Source: Apophysomyces variabilis (Eukaryota; Mucoromycota; Mucoromycetes; Mucorales; Mucoraceae). Taken from it: a DNA stretch of 64,000 nucleotides. Positions 23,622-37,251 of this stretch are shown one piece after another. The stretch is taken from positions 62,001 to 126,000 of the forward strand of contig MZZL01000389.1 in assembly GCA_002749535.1 (NCBI GenBank), read 5' to 3'. The notes below the pieces were generated by a model. That model saw only the letters and a program-made list of their open reading frames with translations. It searched no databases and had not been told where the DNA came from. Numbering within the stretch: the first letter of the stretch is position 1; each line of letters begins with the position of its first letter. A program made the translations under genes and the position numbers.

Positions 23622-24474
23622 TCATTTTCTGCCGCCAGTATGGATAAAGTTTGTTTTATACATACCCATCATACTCGGTATTCGTTCTCTGGTAAATATA
23701 TCTTCTCGTCGGGAAAGATTAGGCAAGCTAGTGCTACTTGTAGGAGGCGAGGGGTTAAATTGCTGATCAGCATGATCGAATGCAGCTGTAGTTGGAGCGG
23801 GATCGGTTTGAAACAAGTGTGTCGGATACGGAGTCATAGGCGGATTCGGCCGAGCCTGTTGCTGCTGACCCATAGCAAAAGATGGACAACTAGCCTGCTT
23901 CATGAGTGTGCTGCGGTGTGCTAGAAGAAGAATAAAAAAAAGCATTAGAACATAGTGAATACCTTACCCTTTTATTGGGTCCTTCGTTCCTTGTCTACAA
24001 CTTACCATGGGATCCCAGGGTCGAATCAGAAACATCGGCTCCGTAGCTGGAGAACAACTTACTAGTTGTTCCAGTTACGCTGGATACGGGAGAGCGCTTC
24101 CTTCTAGTAGCTCGATGGACACATTCGATGCGATTAGATGCACAGAAAGCACAAGGTTGACCTCCATCACACTTTGTCTTTCGGCGCCGACAGGTCTCAC
24201 AGGCCGATCCGGAACTCAAACGGCGTGATCCATTGTTGACTAGACCGCTCGATATGTTGCTAATGCTCTTATATTTGCATAACTTGGGCGGACTGCACAG
24301 AGGTAATGGATCATTGGGTGGCGACTGCATACATTGCTTACACGCACGGTCAGTGCAGTGGTGAGTAGCAGTAACAATCTCACTAATTGACCTCAGCGTA
24401 CGGTCGTTGTTACTGCTATGGTATTCTCCAAGAGTAGCAATAGGCGAAAGCGATCTGGAAGCGTATTGGCTCAT
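23622..24474 (-). CDS. Zn2Cys6 (Gal4-type) zinc-cluster protein
   Basis: Two exons (24474-24006, 23920-23622) give 255 residues. A canonical binuclear zinc cluster lies at about residues 91-117: CETCRRRKTKCD, then CAFC and a final Cys, with spacing CX2CX6CX5CX2CX6C. Upstream at about 37-50 is a second small Cys/His cluster (HHCTDRACKQC), which may bind metal too. The rest is Ser/Pro/Gln-rich and likely disordered; no fungal-specific transcription-factor middle domain is seen, and the protein is short for the class. It is probably a nuclear DNA-binding regulator; target genes unknown. Confidence 0.85.
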
Positions 24475-26376
24475 GTTTGAAGAAAAGGCGTTTTTTTTGT
24501 AAAGGTGAAGAGGAACAAATGTAACAATGGCCTTTTTTTTTCTCCTTCGTCTTCTTTTATATGTTAATGCATTTTGCGATATCTAAAACGAGTGCGGAGA
24601 GCTTATCAGTGGCAATAACGTGGAATTGAGCTTTTGCTTTGACATGGTTCTAAATAAGGAATGGGCGATGGTAAAAAACCATGACAATGAAGCCTTGCTA
24701 GTCCGCACGGTGGTTTTTGCATGTTTATAAACCGCTTTGCTTGACAGGATTTCTAGGAGCTGGTCCTTATTATTTACTCCACATGAAGATCATTTTCCAG
24801 GAACGCCACTAAGAAAAATATTGAAACTTTCCATTACCCTTCTTCTTGTTGTTATTGTTCAATTGTTTTGTTGTACAGAGCTTTGCATATAAAAAAGACA
24901 TCACATACATGAAATGAATTCTAGGCAATTAGCATGCTACAGCTGTAATGTATGTATATCTAAAGTTAAATATTTTTATAGAATTATTTTCTTTGAATGA
25001 TCAGAAAAGATAGAATAAAAGGATGGGAGAAAACGTGAATGAGGCACACGTAATTTATCATTCTATGTGAAGCACGTAATTGTAGAGGTTAAAATGGGAC
25101 CAACAGAAATCAATAGCCACGAGGAAGTTGCAGAAGAGAAACAGAAAGATTACCATAGGAGGTCAGGTCTAGAGAATTACGAAAAGAAGAAAGAAAAGCA
25201 AGGTGCGAAACAGGTGAGCTTATCTGACATCAAAGGATATACTAATGTACATTGCATATCCGGGATAGTCAACTTAGTACCTCGATCATCCGGCGGCGCG
25301 TGCAAAGAAAATTTAACCGATCGGCAAAACATCACAACACAAACCGGAGACATACATGTCTAAATTTGCTAAGCTAGTTTCTCCCCCACTTATTTTTTTT
25401 ATTTAATGAATGAGGTTCACTAAACTAACAGGGTTGAGTACAAGGGGTTAATGAAGCGAGAGGGGCAGGATTTGCCTTTCTCAGCAGTCATGTAGTCAAT
25501 AACAGGACGCAAGTGCTATTTCCTTTTTTTATTTTCGATCATCTGAGTATAGTACAAGAAAGAGATAAGCCTTTTTGCTCTTGACAGAAAGGTATAGTAT
25601 ATATTTTTATAACTTTTATTTGTTTTTGGATGGTATTTTGTAGTTAGTGTCACAAATGGTAGGACGAATGAAGAGGACAAAGGGGATCTCCTCATAGTTC
25701 AGGAGAATAAAGTGAGGCGTAAATAAAAGTGAATGAATGTAATTTAAGATTCAGCATGGCTTTTGAGGGCCAAAGTAGAAGTGTATTATACTTGAAAAGT
25801 TTATCTTGTTATAGTATTCCAATCCCCGTTAGGATAAACCGAAGAAGACTCCATGAATAGGCTGAACTACGGGTTAACTGAGAGAGAAAGAAAGAAAGCC
25901 CAAAAAAAGAAAAGAAAAGAATCGGTTTCTGAGCCAGAATTTTGAGGGGAGCTGAGACCACAAACCCATATACGCTTTGGACCTTCGTAAGGCTTGTTTA
26001 TTTTCTCTTTTGTGTTGCTTCCACTCCTTGTCATCATCCAAACGACAAAGTAAAATTGGACCGAACATACTAAAAAACAATCCTGAAATACTAACTCGAC
26101 GGGAATGCAATCAATATCACCCCTCTATTGCTAATTACTCACACTCCTTTTCCATACATTCATTTAAAGGTAGAGCAATCTAACACTTCATCCAACTCAC
26201 TGACTTCTTGCTTGCAGGCTAACCGTTCCAACATACCATATACCCTCTTATTGATCTCTTGGTGACTCAACGAGCTATTTTGTTTATTGCCTTTTAAAAG
26301 GTACACCCTTACTAGGAACCAAACGACAACAAAAACCTTAACGTTCTTATGTCACAGCAACAGTGTACTGCACGTC
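24475..26376. other. Intergenic region between the Zn2Cys6 gene and the DYRK gene (both 5' ends)
   Basis: About 1.9 kb of AT-rich DNA between divergent starts, so it should hold both promoters. A lysine-rich frame at about 25079-25363 lacks motifs and is not supported. The stretch just before 26377 is C/A-rich and resembles a 5' UTR. Confidence 0.5.
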
Positions 26377-29300
26377 ATGGCAGAATCGCCCTTTAGTGCT
26401 TCAGCGAGCTATAGCTTTGATTCGATTCCGAAACCATCCGTATCTTCATCTACTGCTACTTCCTCAACATCCTCTGTCACAGAACAATGGCGACAAATCC
26501 AATCATATCACGCTGCAAAGAGACAACAAATGCAGGCAGAAAGATTGAAACAATTGCAGGATCTTGAACGCCAAGTAACAGATGTTGCGAGCTGGACCCA
26601 ACAAAGAACAGAACTTGTCACAACACCAATCAGGAGAACCCTATCAAAAGACGATGACCGTTCATCTCATAGCATCACTAACGATGATAGGCCAGAACAA
26701 ATCAACTCTGCACGCTCAAGCATCTCCCTCACGAACGAATCACGTTGCGTGCGGTATGACTCGGTCAAGAGTGACACGCGGCAGGATTCTCATTTGGCGG
26801 TTGACGATATTTCGGCGAGCGGAAAAAAGGTTGACTTAAACGATGCTACATTGGAGGATTTACAAGGGTTAATTGCCGCATCCGCCCAACGACTAGCAAC
26901 GTTCCGTTTGCAAACCAGTGTGGATGGATCTCGTCGTCGAACACAATCATCAAATGCGGTGGATAACATTAGAACGAGCCCCAATGGTTTCCTGAACAGA
27001 ACTAAACAGGAAGATCTAAACCGATTAAAAAACATTTTTGATGGACATCGGACACGAGACGGAAACTCCTATTATTCTGATACGCCACATCGACATAGCA
27101 TGGATAGAGTGGATAGATCTCAGTTAAGCAAGGAAGTTGGCACTGCAAACGATTCATGTGACGATTTGGACGCGAGTTTTGTTACCACTTTTACTACCCT
27201 CAGCGATGACCGAGAGATGGATACCAATCATATCACGGCAAGGAATGGAAATGCTACAGAACAGTTACATATGGAAAGAACTGGAATAGAGAAAGAACGA
27301 AAAAGCATTGATACTACATCAGATAAAGAATCCCTTCATCTATTGTCACCATCATCATCATCATCATTATCTGTACGTATGTCTTCCCGCAGCGAACTTG
27401 ACAAAACAATAGCTGGTTTGGCTCCAGAAGGAACTGAGCTGTTAAATTCACCAATATCAAGCCCTGACAATGCAAACCACGCTAATGAGTCGAAAACATC
27501 AGGCGGATCTTTTTTTGAATCGAAAGATGGTAATCAGTCGAATGACTCTTCGCCAAAACCCTCTTCGTCCAGTCATATGTTGTTATCCAAATCTCTTCCA
27601 CGCGCTTCTTCCTATACTCATCAGCTGACAAAGGAACCAAAGCAGAAGCCGAAGCGTCGGCCTGTTGATTTGGCAATTTTGGATACGAATAATCTAAGGA
27701 CACGCGCCAATGGGTCACAGTCGCTCGATTCTCCAGAATCAGCAACTAAGCTTCCCACTCCAAAATCTGGACATACTTCGTCTGGTACATTTCCTCGCAC
27801 TAGTTTCCCGTCTCCACAGCTTTCCGCGAGGCAGCGCCTGCGCACGTTATCATCGATTGACCGGTCCGAAGCAAATCCAAGATGGGGTGACAACGAAGTT
27901 AAATTAGGACATACTGGCATCACTTCAACAAGGTCTACGTTTGCAAATGCAACCCCCAAAATAGATCATCCGAGATTGAGCACGAGCACAACGCCTCATA
28001 GACCGCGGCTGAAATTAAGCATTGCAGATCGGAAACAGACATATTCAAATCCCGCTCATAAGCTTTCACCACCTATACTAAGTTCGTCTCGAGCATTGGA
28101 GACGGAAAAGGAAGAAGCGAACAATGCATGCCGACCACGGAAGATGTCGCTCGTAAAACCGAGTATACAGAAATCCGAGAGTATCCTCTCGGCCCGCGAT
28201 AGTGCGGATATATCTCCTATAAGGACGAGAAAGGTGAGCATCCTCACATTAGATCAGACGAAGAGAACTGTCGGTGAATCGGACCGGACCTCAGGGCGCG
28301 GGTTAGGTCTGGAGGATGCGCGCACGCACAAGGAAGAGGCCAATCCTCGAATGGAACCACCTAAACTGAAGACAAGTACTTCCAGCAGAAGAAGAGTGTT
28401 ATCGGTTCACCATGCCAATAGCGACAAAAAAAGAACAGAAGGATCGACAGCTAGTCAAGTGCGTTTGATGCCTCCTAGCCCTCAAACGCCGAAAACGCTG
28501 TACGGTGACAGCGCTAAACCTGCTGCAGCAACGAAAAGCCCAAGCAAACGCACGACAGGGAGAAAAAGGGGAAAGGTAAGCACCGTTTCATTATGCTAAA
28601 AAAAAGGGGGGGAGGAGGAAATTATGTGCGGGAGGGCAGAGAAGCGACAGAACTGAAATATCAAGAAACAGTTTGTTGATGGACATGCATAACATCCTTC
28701 TTTTTCCATCAGACGCTCCCTGGGAATCTAGCTTCGCCACCTGCAGTGGCACCATTGGCCTTGCCACCCATGAAAGTCGAACCGCTCAACTTGACGATTC
28801 CTCAAGGAAGAACCGAAATCTCGTCCAAGACACCGTCTAGATCTACAGCTAGGACACCGACACGTATTCCGTTGCCTGTACAAAAGGCATCGCGACAATG
28901 CAAGCAAGAGGTGGAGAGTTTCAGTACCGGCAGCAGTGAGGACGAACTTCTAGCTACGCCCGAGAAAGAACGCCTACAAAATGTTTCGGCAACAAAGGCG
29001 AAAAAGGCGGTCAAAGATAATTATTTGACAGTCGGAACACCTAAAGTGGGCCTTACCACAACCGTCTTTTCAGGAGCAATATCTGGCGTCAATGGAACAA
29101 CAAGTGGCCGATCTACGGACACAAAGGCATCCGTTAGCACATCGTCGCGCAAATCCAAGACAACAACAGTTTCACCTATAGTCAGCCGTTCCAACAGAAC
29201 CGCCAATGTGTTACCACGGAGCCGAAAAATTAGCACCACATCTGCTAAACTTACTACATCCTCATCCGCCAAGACAACATCAAGTAGTTCAGGTAAGCTA

Positions 29301-31357
29301 GGTTTCAATGGACCTGTTAAGGAGAGTGATAAAGTTACCCGTTCATGGGCTGATCAACATTCAGAGTTACACGAGGCAGATCCAATCCGGTGGAAAATAA
29401 CGAAATTGCAAGAACGGCTTCAGAATCGTCTGCATGATAACAACGTAAGAAGCTCGCAGGCCGAGCAAGACAAGGGCAGACGAGGCCATGCTGAACGAAA
29501 GGCAACCGAGGTCGTTGTTTTGCGTGGGGGTGGAAGCAGCAGCACGAGCACAGCAGCTGATGCACGTGAAGAGTCGGCCAAATTGGATGTAAACCATGAT
29601 GCTACTCTTTGCCAGAAACCGAAGGAGCGTCCCATACGGATAGCTGTGAGTCCACAAGGTGAGGACAATTGCTTTAGAGTGAAACATGGACCCCCAAGGC
29701 TGAACCCGCATTTTTACCACATCAGCTGCTCTTAAATTGTATCAAGCCAGTCTATCGCCTTATGAAAAGACAGAGCTTTTGAACTATTCACACATCTATT
29801 TCACCGGAAACCACTCGAAAAAGCGACAAGCGACCATGGAGCAGACAGCTTGCAACCATGGATATGATGACGACCGAGGCGATTATCACATTGTCTTACG
29901 TGATCACCTTGACTATCGCTATGAGGTCCTGGATGTACTAGGTAAAGGATCCTTCGGCCAGGTGCTGAAGTGTTTCGACCACAAGGAGGGTAAAACTGTG
30001 GCTGTGAAAGTGATTCGGAACAAAAAACGTTTTCATGCGCAAGCGTTGGTCGAAGTTAAAATATTGGAAGATCTCATTCTATGGGTAAACAAACAGAAAA
30101 AAAATATGCGCGGTTATGGTACCGGAGAGACTGATTTCGAGCCTATTCGCCATAGGATCCAGAGGATAAGCATAACAACATTCGGATGCTGGAGCACTTT
30201 TACTTCCGTAATCACCTTTGCATTGCTTTCGAGTGTTTAAGCATCAACCTCTATGATTTCATTAAGAGCAACAATTTCCAAGGTTTCAGCATGGGCTTGA
30301 TCCGAAGGTAACGCCAAATGTGAGGCAATAACGCTTCCTCTAACGTTGGATATTATTTTAGATTTACTGTGCAAATGCTAAATTCATTATCCCTTCTTCG
30401 CAAACACAAATTGATCCATTGCGATTTGAAACCAGAGGTAGGTCTTTTCATTAATGACCACTAAAGAAGCTAGAATCTGACTGTATGGTGTATTCTGCGC
30501 ATCTCGAACCAAAAAAAAAAAAAGAATATTCTTCTCAAACATCCCGCCAAAAGTAGTATCAAAATCATTGATTTTGGCAGTTCTTGTCTCGAAAACGAGA
30601 AAGGTAAAGTATGAAAAAGCTTTGCTATGGTTCTCTTTGGTTTGGTTATTGATGTTTTGTAGTATATACCTATATCCAAAGTCGGTTCTACCGATCTCCT
30701 GAAGTCATTCTTGGTAAGCTAAAAGGACCCAATATAAACTGTTTTCCTGGATAATGAAAGAGTAACTTTGATTCTGACTACTGTAGGCATGAACTACGGT
30801 ATGGCCATTGATATGTGGAGTATCGGTTGTATACTGGCTGAATTATATACCGGTAAGTCCTTGTCGAAGGAAGGAAAAAGTAGAAAAAGTCAAGACTAAA
30901 GAAGCCTATTACTTATATTGCTTTTATCCATTGAAAAGGAACCCCTCTGTTCCCAGGAGAAAATGAACAGGAACAGTTGGCATGTATCATGGAGATCCAG
31001 GGCGTACCTGATCCACATCTTGTGCAAAAAAGTAGCCGAAGGAAGCTTTTCTTTGGTGAGCGGGATTCTTTGGTTTTCTTTGTGTTTTCTTTTTGTACGG
31101 AACTGTTTAGCTAATATGCTGGGTTATTTTTGTTAGATTCTCTTGGCAATCCAAGGATTATGCCCAATTCCAAGGGAAAGAAACGTCGACCGGGTACAAG
31201 GAACCTAGCCGATGCTTTAAAGAGCACGGACGAAAACTTCATCGATTTTGTGAATCAGTGTCTGAACTGGGACCCCGATAAGCGGTTGACACCGGATGAA
31301 GCGTTTCAGCATCCGTGGATTACTGGTTCTAGTCGACGCCATCATACCAAAATGTGA
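26377..31357 (+). CDS. DYRK-family (Pom1-like) dual-specificity protein kinase with a very long N-terminal region
   Basis: Ten exons (26377-28575, 28713-29658, 29726-30084, 30156-30307, 30362-30437, 30525-30603, 30663-30713, 30787-30852, 30939-31055, 31137-31357) give about 1421 residues. Residues 1-1040 are Ser/Thr/Lys/Arg-rich and disordered. The DYRK-homology box follows ([19 protein letters not shown], then [11 protein letters not shown]). The kinase domain starts at about 1110: [28 protein letters not shown] split over two exons, IDFGSSC, the activation-loop YTY that DYRKs autophosphorylate, [12 protein letters not shown] and [11 protein letters not shown]. All catalytic residues are present. 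Pom1-type kinases act at cell tips in size and polarity control; DYRK2/3-like is the other reading. ATG chosen at 26377, as no earlier in-frame ATG exists in this exon. Confidence 0.92.
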
Positions 31358-32089
31358 TACCGATAACGTTCAATGCATCATAATCAAAAAAAAATCTCAA
31401 GGAAAAGAAAAGAAAATACGTATTAAAAAAATCGAAACCACTTCTAACTCTTATCAGCAAAACAAGATCTATACCAGGCTCTTTATCTTTATTCATTGAT
31501 ATGAAGAGTAAAAAGAGGGAAAAGATGCATTCATTAAGTAGGATAGACACATCCTGCTCAACAAGCGATTGAAAAATGAAGCTAAGCATACTACGTTGGA
31601 AAGTGAATCGATGTTTATTCTTCTCGAGGACTAATGATTGTAGTCATTACACACACACACACACACAGAGCTTGGATCTAGCAGTGTATTTTCTTGCGTT
31701 CCGAGATTCCCCTGCATTATTGCAACTAAAACTAAGTTCGATGGAAATCACTTAATGGTTTTTTGTTGGGGGGGAGAGCAGAGAAAACGAAAGGGATATC
31801 TCTCTGTAAGAACTTAATCTATGTATAGGTGGTCTTTCCGAATAGAAAGAAAGACCGGTGCTTATGCGTCTCAGAATTAAGAAAAAAAAACACCTTCTGT
31901 TTTGGGAGGAAGGGGGAATAAGAAAAAGAAAAGGGGGGGGGGAAGAAGAGAGCTAAGCTTTGTCATCGAAAATGAAGTGCATCAACACCGCCTCATTATA
32001 TCTCTCTATTTTCGGGTGAGGAGTCTCTTATGGTAAATGTTTCTATTTTGACTATCCTTGCCGTTTTATTATAGCCGTTTGCTTGTTTT
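31358..32089. other. Intergenic region between DYRK and the Sip3/Lam-like gene (both 3' ends)
   Basis: About 730 bp holding two 3' UTRs, an AC microsatellite and a G-rich run at about 31934. No gene is seen. Confidence 0.5.
31649..31667. repeat. AC dinucleotide microsatellite
   Basis: Uninterrupted ACAC repeat of 19 bases downstream of the DYRK stop. Seen directly. Confidence 0.9.
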
Positions 32090-35000
32090 CTATACGAAAA
32101 AGGCACGTAATTGTTTGTGGATTTTTTCGCAGTTAATCGAAGTTTCGCCTGTCTGACATTGTAAACGCGTATCCAGGAGCCAATTCATATACTCATTTTC
32201 CAATAATTGAGCATCCACCTCGTTCAGTAACTGGAAGATCACCAAGGTATCATGGCGTAACATAGCCAAACGTTCACGGCTGAAGAGTAGCTCCACAGCT
32301 AACTGATGATGGCGAGAGCTAAACCATCGATGATGGTCCGTGCCGTTGGATAATCGGGATTCTGAAAACAGTCGGAAACTGTCAAGAATAGAAAAGAATG
32401 AGCTTATCCGGGAAAAGCGTGCGAGTTTCAGCATTTCCTTTACCTGTCTGTGTGTACATAGGCTGGTTGAAGTTCTGTCTTCAGCAGCCCTTCTTCTACA
32501 TCTCTTAAATAGACCGCGCGTGAAACAACCTGGCCATTCTGGGTATTTCCTGCTCCTGTTGACATCGATGAGGAGGAGGATGGGTCACGCGAGCCAGCGC
32601 GCAACCAGACCCACATCATCCAAAGTAAGAAAATAGCACCCACAGCAGCGCCGACGTAGAGCGGAATTTCCGTCACCAGATCGAGTACTGTACCAGCAGC
32701 ACTCTCCACTTGAGCCCACCATCCCTGTTTCTCTTCCTTTTGTTTCTCTGCTGCCATCTTGGCCTTGTCGCGTCGCATACTGACATGGGCACTGCGCTTA
32801 AGCGATGTAGCAGGACGTAACAGATTGTCCTTGCCTGCACCTCCTGTTTTGGATGCGATCGTATTAGCCTCCTCTTCCAGAAGGCTACTGAATTGGCCGA
32901 TGCTGTCAGCCATGCCTTTGAAAGCAGCCTTACTGATCATGCCTGTAAATGGGGAAGCAGTCAGTTTATCTGTTCCCTTTCTCTTTTCTTTCCATTTCCA
33001 CCTACTTTTGACCAATGTGCTCTTGACAAATTTCACACCCGTACTGAATGTGAGCTTGCACTGCGACTTGCTCACCCAAGAAATGCAGTATCGTAAAGAT
33101 GGGACAAATGTATCGGCATAAGGCAACTGGGCTGCCTTGGTAGAAATCTGAACAACATAACGCCTAAACAAGACAATCGATTCAATAAAACGTTCGGCAG
33201 AATACAGATGGCGCCACCTACAGGTAGTCTTCTTTCTTCATCACGACCTGTGTTTCTACAACATCAGCTTCTTTGACCTTAACTACACCATAAATCAACG
33301 TGTTTTAATATGCTGCTTGTCCTTCATGGTTTTTGCTCTTTACCCATTGGATTATTAACAGGCATCACATAGTTAAGTACACGTTGCTGGTTTCCATCCA
33401 CCGTATTCCAGTTGGTAATTTTCAGATCTGCAAATAAAGAAGCGTCTTAATAAGGCGTTTCCAACCAGAGAAATATCTTGTAAATCATCCAACCTCTGCT
33501 TCCGCTGATAGCTGTCTTGCGTTCCCAGATCCCACCATTAGCAGCTGGCCCTGTTTGTTCGTCAGAAAACATGAGATCGAACAACGTCTTTGCCGAGATC
33601 GGTAACTCGATCTCCGATTCTATTTTATCCAAGTGTTCGTCACATCCACAAGAGATAGGCCCTGAAGGAATCTGGATATGAGAAGGAATTGCATCGCCTG
33701 CATAATCCAAAAAACGAGATCATTAGTGGAACATGGTTATCATCCTACTTCTGTCCCTTACCACAGGAATCTGTACTCTCATTTTTAAGCGTAGTCGTTG
33801 TTGATGATGCCATCTCACCAGACCGGGCTTCGTCGCTCGTGTTGCCTAATTCCGCTTCTGCCTTTGTTTGCTTTTGTGAATCTGTGTTATCTTCATCCAT
33901 ACGAGCCACTCTGCTAACATCGAAAAATCCACTACCGCCTGCCACGGTGGCAGCCATCATGGCTGCAGCCAAAGCACCGGATTTGGGAGGAATCGGTTTT
34001 GTTCCTCCAGATGTCTTGCGTAGTTTCTTTTTGGATTTGGAAGGTAACGGTGAACCAACAGGCTCCGGATTGTGAATATCGGGCGTGGAAGACGTGGTAG
34101 AAGATGTGGATGAAACAAGTTCAGGAGAAGATCGCGCTTTAGTAGGCTCGCTCTTAATGATAGTCGTAACTTGGTTGTTATTATTCTTTCTCTTTCCCAT
34201 TGCCGCCGACAGATTGTGGATGACATCGTACATTGTCTGCAGGGGCGTAGGCTAAATCCAAAAGCATAAGGTTCGTAAGATTTGCTTGTTATACTACATG
34301 CTCGTTTACCTCCGCATTTTTCGCGTTGTCCACTGCAAAACGTAGTTTTTCGGCAACCACTTCAATATCTTCCATTAAGGTCGTCAATATTAACGGGCTT
34401 TGGATGTCATTGCTATTGCCAGCAATGTCAATAGCAAGAGCAATATTCGACTTATCGCCTGTATTGTTAATGGAAGGATCTCGAATAAGACGTATGTTCT
34501 TGATATCTTTTAAGCGGATGGCCACCTATATCATTTCATCTCCCCATCAGACGGATGTATTCTACGTGTTCCTTCGTACTCACAGTGTTCACGCATGTCA
34601 TTAGCACGCAGCTATAGAACCAAAATGTCTCCTGGGTAATAAAGCCTCGTCCTGTGTAGGAATACCCAAACTCGGATTTGGCGGCTTTAACAGAGTCGGC
34701 CAAATGAGCGCTAAATTCTTGTTCTAATGTGTCTACTGGACTTGACATGGAAGGCGACATTGGGACTTCTGGTTCTTTCAGAGTAGTGACATCTTGTAAA
34801 GGTTTTTTCTTCAATAAACCGATAAAAGCTATTCGAAGGACAAAACAAAGCCATTAATCCTTTAAGTCAAATAAAAAAAATCCACAGCTTACCATCGAGG
34901 ACCACTTCGTTTTGGGAAACACCTCCAAAGAGGCGACGTAACTCTCGATTTCGAGCCTCCAATTCCGTGCTATATCCAACCAGATCCACCTTCGGTACGT

Positions 35001-37251
35001 TGGAGTCGTCTGGTCGTGCGGGCCAAATTACCTGATGACCATCTACGTCTGTCGGCATAGATTGTGAAGCTGTTACAGGAGATTGTGGATGATCAACGGA
35101 CCCATCATCCGCCCCGCTCTGGAACATACTAGGTACCAACGTCCATGGGATACCCCAAGAAGAAGAAGTTGAGTTGGAGCCCGCTGGCTGAGGTTGCGAG
35201 GCGGCATTGTTCGAATTGGTCGAGGCATCTGCTGCCATAGCAGCTGCGAAAGATTGGGAAGGTGCCATAGGTGATACTGGTGGAGAGGAGGAACTTGGTT
35301 GCGATGTTGGCTGCGATCTGGCCGCTTCCCATACTAAAAGTGGCGTCAGTGATGTGGAATTAGACAGAGTGGTTTTATCGCTGTCAGGTGAGGTGGAAAG
35401 CATGACGATAGAAGGACGTTCTGACGAGCCTTTGGTAAGGATATTGCTGGCGGGAGGATTGGTGGTTCCAGGAACATTTACCGAGACAGCTGAGGAAGAA
35501 GTTACGGAAGCATTGGACGGCAATGAACCGACTGCGAGCGCCGGTTGTAAGACCTTGTCGGACTCACTCAAAGTCCGTTGATCGTTATCTGCTGCTTGGT
35601 TGCCATGTAAGTTTGGTTGCTCATTTTGCAACTGAAACCTCTTGGCCTTTTCGAAAGACGTCAACCAGTCGCGCATTTCTTCCTCTGTCTCTGCCTGCAG
35701 AACAAATGGAGCCCTTTTGAAGATTTCACAAAAACCACATTTCTGGTTAGGCAAACAAAGAGCATATTCCATGCTGACGTCCACTTACTGTTGAGCGCAC
35801 ATCACTTCGAAACAAAATCGCCGATCTGCGTCAGGCAGCGGTTTTATATCACATAACAGCACAGACACACGTTCTGACACAGTGATGGCTCCCTTTAATT
35901 TGGGGGTGGGATTGACATTACACGAACCGAAATATCCGTCGTACAAGAAAAACCATTTTCGGTACCAGTAGTTACGAGAGCCACGCATAAAAAGGTAACC
36001 CCATTTGTAACTTGTCATTTTTTCATTTCGTAAGGTAGCCGTGGAGAAATCTAACGAGTGCCGGCTATTAAGGGCGGATGTTGATGCGTTTGCTGCAGTG
36101 TATCGTTCAAGATCATGAACTGGTTTTGTTTGTGCAATATATTCTGCTTGGAGCTCTTTCCGTGCCATTTGTAGTTTGTACAGTTGATACTCACACGTAT
36201 CTTTGTCCTACTCATACAAGAAAAATTCAGCATTTTCCCAGCTTCTTCTCTTATATTATTGTTTACATCAATTAACCATTGCCGCCAAGAAGCCAGACTG
36301 ACATCCAACTTTTGCCAGACTTCTGATGTCCCATCTAAATCTGTCATATGTGCCATTGTCGCCGACGAAAATCGTTCGACAAGAACGTGTTCCAATAATG
36401 AACGAAAATGCAAAATGCGCAGCACATGTTGTCCCGACATCCGCACATAAGATTTACGGGCAACATGTAATTGAAAGGCTTCTTCACGTACGGCTGACGC
36501 TTCTTTTGTCTTACTCTGACTGCTGTACCGAGCTAGTTGTGTTTCGTAACGCTCAAGTGCTTTTTCATGTTGTTTACGAAATGCCTAGAGATTTACTTTT
36601 ACCTAAACACTGTTGGCAAGTAATAAGCTGCTTACTTTAAATTCTTTAAGATAAGTTTTAACAAATTGTTGTAGTGGCTGAATAAAGTTATCCTCGAGGT
36701 CAGACACCTAATTAAAATAGTAGAGCAGCCTTTAGCCACATTTGCAAGATAAAAAAAGACGACTCCTTTTCACGCAACAGCCCCCTCCCTTCGATATTTA
36801 CCAACTTGGTCTTGAAAGCTAAACTCGTCTGTAGCGCGTCTGAAAAGCTTTTGATCACCGCACCGGTAAAATTAGGATCTTTTGCCGATTAGATATTGAG
36901 CCCGGTTATTTATTTCTAGAGAAAGAGAAATCCCATGTTTCAAGAGCTACCTACCTATTAACGCATCATCGATACCAACAGGAATGGCCTTTTTACAGAC
37001 AAGGTTTGTCTCCAAATTAAATTCTATGCCACGGTATATTAGAATATAGGTAGGATCTCCAAGCGTCGAGGGTTATTACTGGCCAGTTTTTCGCAATATG
37101 ATTTTAAATGCTTTGACAAAGTATCAAGCCATTTCTCCAATAAGTCCAGTTGTTCATCAAAGTGCAGGACGTTGGCTCGGTAAACCGGTGAATCGGTAAT
37201 GGCATCCTGCAATGTCATTAACGTCGGTGTTGAATTACTCGGTTGTAACAT
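32090..37251 (-). CDS. Sip3/Ysp1 (Lam)-type BAR-PH-GRAM-VASt sterol-transfer protein
   Basis: Sixteen exons between 37251 and 32090 join in frame to about 1397 residues. In order: a helical BAR-like region (about 1-260, e.g. KHLKSYCEKLAK, HEKALERYETQLARY); a PH domain (about 285-400, KWGYLFMRGS, WYRKWFFLYDG); a Ser/Pro-rich linker; a GRAM-like domain (about 690-800, GYSYTGRGFITQETFWFYS, IRLKDIKNIRLIRD); a VASt/StART-like sterol-binding region (about 970-1140, SEIELPISAKTLFDLMF, WVSKSQCKLTFSTGVKFVK); one membrane helix (about 1228-1250, YVGAAVGAIFLLWMMWVW); and a ~145-residue tail. Family members sit at ER-plasma-membrane contacts and move ergosterol. Donor sites are mostly canonical; that of exon 11 (GTTGGA, 33493) is weak. 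Orthology to Sip3 or Ysp1 is not separable here. Confidence 0.88.

Noticed and set aside
25079..25363. Lysine/glutamate-rich plus-strand frame upstream of the DYRK gene
   Set aside because: Low-complexity composition and no clear motif or conserved start; likely promoter DNA.
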